Shown here: positions 1 through 5,692 of the stretch, piece by piece | How positions within the stretch are numbered: position 1 is the first letter of the stretch | How the letters are laid out: each line of letters begins with the position of its first letter | NCBI GenBank assembly: GCA_014305015.1 | Contig: JACRUB010000168.1 | Location: 1-5,692 of the forward strand | DNA: 5,692 nucleotides | Origin: Vulcanimicrobiota bacterium | Lineage (GTDB): Bacteria; Vulcanimicrobiota; Vulcanimicrobiia; Vulcanimicrobiales; Vulcanimicrobiaceae | Direction: 5' to 3' | The notes under the pieces: model-generated | The model's database searches: none | What the model saw: only the letters and a program-made list of their open reading frames with translations | Told to the model about the DNA's origin: nothing | Program-made: the position numbers and the translations under genes

Positions 1-786
1 CCAGAGAATGGCGCACGGGCGTTGCAGCTTCCAGGCAGCGAGGGCAAGAACCGCCTGAATACTTAAGTCTTCACGTCCGCCGAACGCACCGCCGATTTTC
101 GCATACCGTACAATCACGTCGTCTTCGGGGAGGCCGAGACACTTGGCGAGCTGTTTACGATCTTCGTGCAACCACTGCCCGGCCGTTTCGACAACCAACT
201 TGCCGCCTTCGTAGTAGGCGATGCCCGCATCCGGTTGCAGGTAGGCGTGTTCTTGCCACGAGGTCTCGAATGCGCCCTCCAGCACGATATGAGCGCCCTT
301 AAATGCGCGCTCCACATCGCCCTTGCGAATGCGCACGTGATGCAGCACGTTACTTTCACGCTCCGAATGCACGAGTGCGGCGCCGTCCTTCATACCAACG
401 CGCGGATCGGTAACCGCGGGCAAATCGTCGTACTCAACCTGCAGGAGCAACGCGGCATGCTCGGCGATCTCTTTTGATTCTGCCGCAACGAGCGCAACTT
501 TGTCGCCGTAATAGCGCACCACGTCGTCGCATAAAACCGGCTGATCTTCGGAAACGAGACCATACCGGTTGAACGGTACATCCTTTGCGGTCAGAACCGC
601 GAGGACGCCGGAAAGTGCCAGCGCTTTACTTGCATCAATTGAGCGAATCTTCGCATGCGGACGGTGCGCAAAGACAACCTTGAGATGCACCATGCCCGGA
701 CGAATTAAATCCGCCGGATACTTCGCTTCGCCCGTGACTTTGCCAAGCGCATCGGGGCGCGTCAGACGTTTACCGATTAAGCTCAT
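1..786 (-). CDS. Xanthine dehydrogenase-family molybdopterin-binding (catalytic) subunit, 3' part missing
   Basis: This is the large subunit of a molybdenum hydroxylase, which binds the molybdopterin cofactor and hydroxylates a heterocycle or aldehyde using water. The frame is open from ATG at 786 to the left edge, giving 262 codons, about a third of the usual 750-800 residues. The N-terminal domain shows the family opening GKRLTRPDALGKVTG (residues 5-19) and the RYYGDKVALVAAE strand (91-103). WQEHAYLQP (177-185) carries Q178, which by family alignment matches the cofactor-contacting Gln767 of bovine xanthine dehydrogenase. GGAFGGRED (232-240) is the cofactor-binding loop, with E239 at the place of bovine Glu802. 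Form I CO dehydrogenase has a different loop there (GGGFGNK type), so that assignment is unlikely. The start overlaps the preceding stop codon as ATGA, with no strong Shine-Dalgarno, so translation is probably coupled. The substrate (purine, nicotinate, aldehyde or other) cannot be told from this part. Confidence 0.94.
   Translation of the reverse strand, partial: MSLIGKRLTRPDALGKVTGEAKYPADLIRPGMVHLKVVFAHRPHAKIRSIDASKALALSGVLAVLTAKDVPFNRYGLVSEDQPVLCDDVVRYYGDKVALVAAESKEIAEHAALLLQVEYDDLPAVTDPRVGMKDGAALVHSERESNVLHHVRIRKGDVERAFKGAHIVLEGAFETSWQEHAYLQPDAGIAYYEGGKLVVETAGQWLHEDRKQLAKCLGLPEDDVIVRYAKIGGAFGGREDLSIQAVLALAAWKLQRPCAILW
783..786 (-). other. ATGA stop/start overlap between the two hydroxylase genes
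   Basis: The TGA stop of the FAD/[2Fe-2S] gene (785-783) shares bases with the ATG start of the molybdopterin subunit gene (786-784). This arrangement normally means termination-reinitiation coupling and equal output of subunits that assemble together. No strong Shine-Dalgarno lies just upstream; the nearest purine run, GAGGG, is well over 12 bases away. Confidence 0.9.
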
Positions 787-2216
787 CGCTTGACTTTGAC
801 GCCCTCGGGCAGCACGAGCACCTCAGCGGTTTGCATGACGGCGGCATCCGCCATGGCATCGAGAATTTTTTTGTAGCCCGTGCAGCGGCAAAGATTTCCG
901 CTGATCGCCACTTGATGCTGCTCGAGCGTGGGCTTCTCAACCTCTTCAAGCAACTTCGCGCCGGCCATGAGCATGCCGGGAATACAAAAGCCGCACTGCA
1001 CCGCGCCGTGATTGATATATGCTTGCTGCAGCGGATGCAGCACGCCGCCTTTGGCCAAACCCTCAATCGTGGTGATCTGCGCACCATGCGCCTGCGCGGC
1101 GGGAACCAGACACGACATGACCGCCTGGCCGTCAAGCCACACGGTGCAGGCGCCGCACTCGCCTTCGGCGCAGCCTTCTTTCGCACCGGTCAGCAATGCG
1201 TTATCGCGCAGCGCGTTGAGGAGCGTCTTCGATTGAGCGTTTTGTATTTCGATCGCGCGCTCGTTGACCGTCGTTTGGATCGTACCGCCGAAGGCGGTAG
1301 GCGCCGTGCGTTTTGGGCCGCCTGAATCCAACAAGACCGGCTTGGGCGGCAAGCCTTTGGCGCAGCGGTCTTCCGCAATGCGTTGCAAAGCCTCGGCGAT
1401 AAACACCGCGACGGTCGTGTTGCGATACTCTTTTGATCCGCGCAGATCATCGATCGGAGCCACGTCGCCGCACGCAAGGCGTCCCGCTTCGGAGCGCGTC
1501 GCTTCGTCTAATCGTTTGCCGGCCAAGTATGCTTCTGCAGAGGGTGCGCGCACGATCGTCGGGGCGACGCAGCCAAGCGTAATAACGGCAGCCGTAACAA
1601 CATCGGACTCATCAAGCGTCAGCACCATCGCGACGTTGATGACGGATATGGCCTGTGCGCGCCGCAATCCGAGCTTGAGGAATATCCCGCGCTGATTCGG
1701 GCCTACCTTCTTGAAACGAATCGCCGTGAGCAGTTCGTCCGGGCGGGCTGCCGTCTTGCGAAAGCCGGTGAAAAAATCCGCGATCGCAACATCACGCGTT
1801 CCGGAGCTGCTTTGCAGCGTAATCGTGGCGCCGAGGGCGACCAGCGGCGTAATGGTGTCATTGGCAGGTGAGGCAGTCATGAGATTGCCGGCAACCGTTC
1901 CGCGCGTACGGATCTGCGGAGCACCTACTTCAATACAGGCTTGCACGAGCGGCAGTCCAAATGCAGCGCATTCCGAAGAGGCGAGCACGTCGTTGTGGGT
2001 GGCAAGTCCGCCGAGCACGATGTCGTCTCCCTCGGAACGGACATAGCGCAATGCGGAGAGCTTGGTGATATCGACGAGCGTTTCGGCGGGCTTGATCCCG
2101 CGCTGTAACTCTACCAGCACGTCCGTCCCGCCGGAAACGACACGTGATCCCTCATGCTCTTCAAGCAATGAGAGGGCTTGCGCGACCGTCGTGGGCTGGA
2201 GATACCGGTTCCACAT
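783..2216 (-). CDS. Fused FAD-binding and [2Fe-2S] electron-transfer subunit of a xanthine dehydrogenase-family enzyme
   Basis: This 477-residue polypeptide passes electrons from the molybdenum site through two [2Fe-2S] clusters to FAD. The N-terminal FAD domain (about 1-175) has VVSGGTDVLVE (26-36) and GTVAGNLMTASPANDTITP (106-124), the two FAD-phosphate loops. A CO-dehydrogenase flavoprotein C-terminal domain follows (about 176-280), then a Pro/Gly linker. The C-terminal iron-sulfur domain (about 311-465) has the plant-ferredoxin cluster C349-x4-C354-x2-C357-x11-C369 and the helical cluster C408-x2-C411-x31-C443-x-C445, so all eight ligands are present. Its length equals a typical separate FAD subunit plus a typical iron-sulfur subunit. 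The order FAD then [2Fe-2S] is the reverse of classical xanthine dehydrogenases. ATG at 2216 is preferred over TTG at 2240 because MWNRYLQP is where FAD subunits normally begin and a weak GGTGA lies 11 bases upstream. The TTG has no ribosome binding site. It ends in an ATGA overlap with the catalytic subunit gene. Confidence 0.95.
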   Translation of the reverse strand: MWNRYLQPTTVAQALSLLEEHEGSRVVSGGTDVLVELQRGIKPAETLVDITKLSALRYVRSEGDDIVLGGLATHNDVLASSECAAFGLPLVQACIEVGAPQIRTRGTVAGNLMTASPANDTITPLVALGATITLQSSSGTRDVAIADFFTGFRKTAARPDELLTAIRFKKVGPNQRGIFLKLGLRRAQAISVINVAMVLTLDESDVVTAAVITLGCVAPTIVRAPSAEAYLAGKRLDEATRSEAGRLACGDVAPIDDLRGSKEYRNTTVAVFIAEALQRIAEDRCAKGLPPKPVLLDSGGPKRTAPTAFGGTIQTTVNERAIEIQNAQSKTLLNALRDNALLTGAKEGCAEGECGACTVWLDGQAVMSCLVPAAQAHGAQITTIEGLAKGGVLHPLQQAYINHGAVQCGFCIPGMLMAGAKLLEEVEKPTLEQHQVAISGNLCRCTGYKKILDAMADAAVMQTAEVLVLPEGVKVKR

Positions 2217-2277
2217 GGCTGCGGTCTTCACCGCAACCAAGTGGAAGCCATGTTAGTTTGGCAGTTACGACGAGAAG
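2217..2277 (-). promoter_or_regulatory. Leader between the propeller gene and the hydroxylase genes, with SD-overlapping hairpin
   Basis: This 61-base spacer follows the TAG of the propeller gene. On the minus strand it holds a perfect 6-bp hairpin, TGCGGT-GAAG-ACCGCA (2235-2220), ending four bases before the ATG at 2216. The only Shine-Dalgarno-like stretch, GGTGA (2232-2228), lies inside the 5' arm and loop. No T-run follows the hairpin, so it does not look like an intrinsic terminator. A seven-codon ORF, ATG at 2251 to TGA at 2228 (M-A-S-T-W-L-R), ends inside the hairpin but has no evident ribosome binding site. I found no convincing -35/-10 pair, so read-through from upstream remains possible. 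A regulatory role is inference. Confidence 0.35.
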
Positions 2278-5200
2278 CTAATGGCTAACGATCGACACCA
2301 GCGTTTTCGGCGCTCCGGTTGGAACGGTTACGGCACCAACTTTTTTGGCCCACGCATTGTAGGCCAAGGCTTTGGAAACGTACATCCGCTCGAGTCGCGC
2401 GTACAGCTGAAGGCTCGCTTGGGCGAGCGGCTCCTGGTGCAGCACCGCCATTACGTCTTCGCGGAATTGGCCGGGCTTCTGGATGAAGTCCTCAAAGTTT
2501 GACGGCGAGGAGGTCAACGAAGCGACCATCGCATCAACGTTGTCGATTTCTGCTTGCGCCGCTTTCTTTTTGACCAGATCTTCTTTTACGCGATGCAGTT
2601 CGTTGAGCATCGTGTCGACCCGTCCGAGTAAATCAAACGTGCGGCGCTCTTGTGCGAACTGCGCTTCGTAGACGCTTTGAGGCGTCGTCGAGAGCGGATC
2701 GGGATACTTCTCGAGCGGAAATTTATACGTTTTTCCGTCCAGATTGAATGCAAGCATATATTTTCCGGGCGGAAGGGCGGGCCCCGAATCGGGCCCGCGG
2801 AAAAAGAACGGCGCGCTCGCGTAACGCACGGGACCGTCGATGGAGAAATCGTACAAGAATTCGTTCTTGCCTTGTGCATTTGAGAGCCAGTGCGATGATG
2901 AGTCTTCGCCGGTAAACACATCGTGTTCGCCCTCGATGTGACGCACCCGATGACCCTTGAGATCGTAGACGTCGATGGCCGGCCGCTTCTTTGCTTCTTT
3001 TGGAAGATAGTAGTAAATGCGCGCAATCGCGCCGCCGCCGCCGAAAAGCGATCCTCCGGGCTGCGGAGCGACGAAATCCGAATAGCTGCCCTCGGTCTCG
3101 CGGTACGAATTGAGCGCGTACGCGGGGCGCGGGCCGACAACGACCGGAGAGGCCGGCGTACCGCAACCGCCCATTTGCACCGGCCGCAGGTCATCCATAA
3201 TCCAAATCGCGCGTCCGTGCGTTGCGATCACCAAATCGTCGAACTGGGGTTGCATGCGAATGTCGCGCACTTCAACCGCAGGGAGATTGTTTTGGAATGA
3301 CTGCCACGATGTACCGCCGTCGCACGAAATGCGAATGCCGCGATTGGTGCCGGCGTAGACGATCCGCGAATTGCGAATGTCGGGCCGCACCGCGCGCACG
3401 TATTCGTCCCCAGCAATGCCGCTGGTGACTCGCTGCCAGGTCGTGCCGAAGTTGTGCGTGACGTAGATGTAGGGAGCGCGATCACCCAGGGCGTGACGGT
3501 CCGCGGAAACGAATGCGGTTCCATCAACGAGCGTCGAGGGTGCAACCGTTTCAATTGCGCTATCGACCGGGAGGCCGGGCGGCGTCACATTGCGCCACGT
3601 TTTACCGCCGTCGAGCGTCACATGCACGAGCCCATCGTCCGAGCCCGTCCAAATTTCGCCCTTATGCGTGGGTGAGGTTTCAATATCGAGCAAAGTCGAG
3701 TAGTTTTCAGCGCCCGACGAATCCGGCGTCACCGTATCCGTGGCGGTCTGCTGTTTGGATTTATCGTTGCGCGTAAGATCGGGGCTGATTGCAGTCCAGT
3801 GGTTGCCGCGATCCGTCGTTGCAAAAACGACGTTCGAACCGATGAACGCAGTCTTCGGATCGTACGCCGCAAAAGCAATTGGCGATTGCCAGTTGAAACG
3901 ATACCGCGATTTCGCAAGCACGAAATCTTCTACCGCGATTCCGCGATACGGGCGAACGTTGGGCGCATCGTGCGAGCGCCGGTCAACCACCGATATTTCG
4001 CCGTTCTGAGAATCAGCCCACACGAGATTTGGATTGGTGGGATCGGGAACGGCCCATTCGCCATCGCCCTCGGAGACCTTAAACCAATCGCGATTGGTAA
4101 TCCCGTCTTGACTGCCCGAAAAGGCGTTGGCACAGAATGCATTGTTGTCTTGCAATCCTCCGCAAACGTAGTAAGGGACGGTATTGGAGAGGCCCACTCT
4201 GTAGACCTGTCCGACCGGAATGCTGCGGGAATTCGACCACGTCGAACCGGAGTTCACGGACGTGGAGATACCGCCATCGCCCGCAAGCGCCATGCGCGTG
4301 CCGTCCGTGGAGAGCCACATATCGTGCAGATCGGAATGCACGGCGTAGGCCGAGAGCCGGAATTTCTCTCCGCCGTTAAACGATGTTGCGAGCAACATGC
4401 TCTGCGCATACACGGTATTGGGCTCGGTCGGCGAAACGTGCAGGTGCGAAAAATAGAACGGACGTTGATTTGCTAGTGAATCTTTCGTTTCCAACTTCCA
4501 GGTTGCGCCGGAGTCGTCCGAACGCCACAAGACGCCGTCGCGCGATTCAACGAGTGCGTAAATGCGCGATGGAAGCGAGGGTGCAATCGCAAGACCTATG
4601 CGTCCGATAGGTGCGGCCGGGAATCCCCCGCCGCTCACTTGCCTGAACGACTTGCCGCCGTCGATCGATTTATATAGACCGTCATCGGTCTTGCTGCCGC
4701 TCGTCATCGCCCACGGACGCCGCAAAAGATGCCAAATACCGGCATAAAGAACATTTGGATTGCCCGGATCCATTGCGATATCGCTTACGCCCGATTGATC
4801 GGAGACATACAGCGATTTCGCAAACGTAACGCCGCCGTCGAACGAAACGTACACCCCGCGCTCGGTACTCGGCCCAAAAGCGTTTCCGAGCACGCCGATC
4901 ACGATGTGCTTGGAATCCTTAGGATCGAGAACGATGCGCGAAATGCCCGTCGCATCTGCGGGAAATGCTATCGAGCTCCAACTACGGCCGCCATTGACGG
5001 ACTTATAAAGACCGCTCTCCGGAATAACGTCGTTACGTGGATTCGTCTCGCCCGCGCCGAGCCACAGCGTTTGATCGTCGTGCGGATCGACCGCAATTGC
5101 GCCGACGGATGCGACATGAATGCTGTCGGTTATATTCTGCCAGGAAATGCCGCCGTCCACCGTTTTCCACGCGCCGCCGCCGGCCGTTCCCGCGTAGTAC

Positions 5201-5373
5201 AAAAGTGGGTGCGCATCGCTGCCCACTACTGCTGATGCGCGACCCTCGGGCGGCGCGGGACCGAGTATTCGCCACCGCATTTGCCCGATGGGGCGATCAT
5301 CCGCTTGTGCCCACAAAGGAAAAGCGGCGAGCACAAGTGTGCCCGCCGCCATGAGAACTCGCTTGAAATTCAC
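2278..5373 (-). CDS. Exported two-propeller BNR/Asp-box (VPS10/sortilin-like) repeat protein, function unproven
   Basis: This is a 1031-residue protein with a Sec signal peptide: K4-R5, a hydrophobic stretch from about 6 to 21, and a likely cut after A22-Q23-A24. Eleven Asp-box-like turns (pattern S/T-x-D-x-G-x-S/T-W/F) centre on D73, N127, D179, D238, D287, N333, N374, D521, D588, N641 and D685. They imply two tandem beta-propellers (about 30-395 and 396-735). Further family signatures are HDMW (350-353), GDGGIS (365-370), CGGLQDN (404-410), EGDGEW (435-440) and ATHGRAIWIMDDL (717-729). A beta-sandwich-like region (about 745-895) follows, with PPGKY (868-872), then a charged helical tail (about 900-1010). 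Such proteins are often annotated as glycosyl hydrolase or sialidase, but I see no sialidase FRIP motif or assignable catalytic set. An extracellular or periplasmic binding, scaffold or hydrolytic role is possible. The GTG start is supported by AAGGA eight bases upstream, and it lies two bases after the stop of the preceding gene. Confidence 0.9.
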   Translation of the reverse strand: MNFKRVLMAAGTLVLAAFPLWAQADDRPIGQMRWRILGPAPPEGRASAVVGSDAHPLLYYAGTAGGGAWKTVDGGISWQNITDSIHVASVGAIAVDPHDDQTLWLGAGETNPRNDVIPESGLYKSVNGGRSWSSIAFPADATGISRIVLDPKDSKHIVIGVLGNAFGPSTERGVYVSFDGGVTFAKSLYVSDQSGVSDIAMDPGNPNVLYAGIWHLLRRPWAMTSGSKTDDGLYKSIDGGKSFRQVSGGGFPAAPIGRIGLAIAPSLPSRIYALVESRDGVLWRSDDSGATWKLETKDSLANQRPFYFSHLHVSPTEPNTVYAQSMLLATSFNGGEKFRLSAYAVHSDLHDMWLSTDGTRMALAGDGGISTSVNSGSTWSNSRSIPVGQVYRVGLSNTVPYYVCGGLQDNNAFCANAFSGSQDGITNRDWFKVSEGDGEWAVPDPTNPNLVWADSQNGEISVVDRRSHDAPNVRPYRGIAVEDFVLAKSRYRFNWQSPIAFAAYDPKTAFIGSNVVFATTDRGNHWTAISPDLTRNDKSKQQTATDTVTPDSSGAENYSTLLDIETSPTHKGEIWTGSDDGLVHVTLDGGKTWRNVTPPGLPVDSAIETVAPSTLVDGTAFVSADRHALGDRAPYIYVTHNFGTTWQRVTSGIAGDEYVRAVRPDIRNSRIVYAGTNRGIRISCDGGTSWQSFQNNLPAVEVRDIRMQPQFDDLVIATHGRAIWIMDDLRPVQMGGCGTPASPVVVGPRPAYALNSYRETEGSYSDFVAPQPGGSLFGGGGAIARIYYYLPKEAKKRPAIDVYDLKGHRVRHIEGEHDVFTGEDSSSHWLSNAQGKNEFLYDFSIDGPVRYASAPFFFRGPDSGPALPPGKYMLAFNLDGKTYKFPLEKYPDPLSTTPQSVYEAQFAQERRTFDLLGRVDTMLNELHRVKEDLVKKKAAQAEIDNVDAMVASLTSSPSNFEDFIQKPGQFREDVMAVLHQEPLAQASLQLYARLERMYVSKALAYNAWAKKVGAVTVPTGAPKTLVSIVSH
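5362..5373 (-). other. GTG initiation region of the propeller protein (start-site note)
   Basis: The codon at 5373-5371 is GTG, followed by AAT-TTC-AAG (N-F-K). It gives the expected short positively charged n-region of the signal peptide. The next in-frame ATG is residue 8, which would remove both basic residues and leave a poor signal peptide. GTG is therefore the better start. Confidence 0.8.
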
Positions 5374-5375
5374 AA

Positions 5376-5692
5376 TTACTGTCCTTGGTCTTGTACGACC
5401 GATCCGTCAATTTTGATGACTAGATGCGTTGCTACGCTTTTGATTTGCAACCATTTGCCGTCGACCAATTTCCAGGTGTCGCTGGACTTGCCGACGAGAT
5501 CGATGTCGTGCTTGCCATCCGGTGCTTGAATGTCTCCCACGACGTGCTGCGTATTTACAACGATCGCCTTGCTCGCATCAGGAGCGGAAACCGAATCTAT
5601 TGTATTCTTGCAATCGGTCCCGTGAAAGTGTTTGAGCTGTTGTTTCATCGTGCCGATGACCTCGTCGCGCTTCGTTTCTTTGCCCTTGGGGT
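5376..5692 (-). CDS. NTF2-like (SnoaL/DUF4440-type) domain protein, 5' part missing
   Basis: The visible part is the C-terminal 104 codons, open to the right edge and ending in TAA at 5378-5376. The sequence alternates polar and hydrophobic residues as in beta-strands. SSDTWKLVDGKWLQIKS is the typical end of the NTF2-like cone fold, where a D-T-W...D-G-K-W-x-I/L strand pair closes the sheet. Upstream strands (SKAIVVNTQHVVGDI and KHDIDLVGK) fit the same fold. An internal ATG at 5648 exists, but the frame continues open upstream with family-like charged helix sequence (KGKETKRDEVIG). Starting there would cut off the helices that complete the fold, so the gene most likely begins outside the window. 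NTF2-like domains serve as small-molecule-binding pockets, enzymes or exported accessory proteins. No catalytic residue can be assigned here, and any signal peptide would lie off the edge. It sits two bases from the propeller gene, probably in the same operon. Confidence 0.7.
   Translation of the reverse strand, partial: PKGKETKRDEVIGTMKQQLKHFHGTDCKNTIDSVSAPDASKAIVVNTQHVVGDIQAPDGKHDIDLVGKSSDTWKLVDGKWLQIKSVATHLVIKIDGSVVQDQGQ
5382..5386 (-). promoter_or_regulatory. Ribosome binding site AAGGA for the propeller gene
   Basis: AAGGA on the minus strand lies eight bases before the GTG at 5373. It is embedded in the last codons of the upstream NTF2-like gene. It decides the start of the propeller gene and implies that the two genes are on one transcript. 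Confidence 0.8.

Noticed and set aside
770..1186. 138-residue minus-strand frame overlapping the iron-sulfur domain
   Set aside because: It is a shifted reading of the same strand; the true frame carries all eight cluster cysteines.
831..1325. 164-residue open frame on the plus strand opposite the iron-sulfur domain
   Set aside because: It is complementary to the conserved cysteine-rich coding region, with no domain or good start signal.
1..2216. Aerobic form I CO dehydrogenase (CoxMSL)
   Set aside because: The cofactor loop reads GGAFGGRED rather than the CoxL type, the FAD loops are of xanthine dehydrogenase type, and the medium and small subunits are fused.
2220..2235. Hairpin read as an intrinsic terminator after the propeller gene
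   Set aside because: The stem is only 6 bp, no T-run follows, and it abuts the start codon of the next gene.
2214..2240. TTG at 2240 as the start of the FAD/[2Fe-2S] gene, adding eight residues
   Set aside because: There is no ribosome binding site before it, and FAD subunits of this family normally begin right at the M-x-x-(F/R)-Y-x-x-P stretch encoded from ATG 2216.
3799..4476. 225-residue open frame on the plus strand inside the propeller gene
   Set aside because: It is antisense to a gene with strong family motifs; the translation is rich in Arg and Ile with no recognisable domain, as expected of a shadow frame.
5260..5290. FRIP-like sialidase motif near the N-terminus of the propeller protein (WRILGP, residues 34-39)
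   Set aside because: This is the usual opening strand of the BNR family (W/F-R-x-I/L-G-P); it lacks the Arg-Ile-Pro core needed for a sialidase call.
5376..5648. ATG 5648 taken as the true start of the NTF2-like gene (complete 90-residue protein)
   Set aside because: The frame stays open to the window edge, and the fold would lack its N-terminal helices; no strong Shine-Dalgarno at normal spacing supports it.

Overview
The window reads as ordinary, densely packed bacterial coding sequence. Four genes all lie on the minus strand, so they are read from high to low coordinates: an NTF2-like protein (5' end off the right edge), a large exported BNR/Asp-box beta-propeller protein, a fused FAD/[2Fe-2S] subunit of a xanthine-dehydrogenase-type molybdenum hydroxylase, and the molybdopterin-binding subunit of the same enzyme (3' end off the left edge). 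Base composition is moderately GC-rich throughout. No RNA gene, insertion sequence, CRISPR array or phage gene was seen. The combination of a long two-propeller BNR protein with a molybdenum hydroxylase would suit a soil or environmental heterotroph of a group such as Acidobacteriota or Eremiobacterota, but that placement is a weak inference from gene style alone.

Layout from right to left: 5692-5376 is the C-terminal 104 codons of the NTF2-like gene. Two bases after its stop codon, a GTG with a good Shine-Dalgarno (AAGGA, 8-base spacer) opens the 1031-residue exported propeller protein (5373-2278). A spacer of about 61 bases follows. It holds no recognisable terminator, but has a 6-bp hairpin that overlaps the weak ribosome binding site of the next gene. 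The FAD/[2Fe-2S] gene (2216-783) then overlaps the molybdopterin subunit gene (786 to beyond position 1) by the four bases ATGA, a classic translational-coupling junction.

The last two genes clearly make one enzyme. Electrons taken from a hydroxylated substrate at the molybdenum cofactor pass through two [2Fe-2S] clusters to FAD. The unusual point is domain order: the electron-transfer polypeptide carries the FAD domain first and the iron-sulfur domain last, opposite to the order in classical xanthine dehydrogenases, where the iron-sulfur domain leads. The substrate cannot be fixed because two thirds of the catalytic subunit lie outside the window. The BNR protein is exported (clear signal peptide) and has the layout of a widespread but poorly characterised family often labelled 'glycosyl hydrolase' or 'sialidase'. 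Nothing visible proves an enzymatic role. The tight spacing suggests that the NTF2-like and BNR genes are co-transcribed. Whether the hydroxylase genes belong to the same transcript is open.

No entirely new system is evident. The best second-look items are the reversed domain-order fusion, the hairpin and mini-ORF in the leader of the hydroxylase genes, and the unassigned exported propeller protein.
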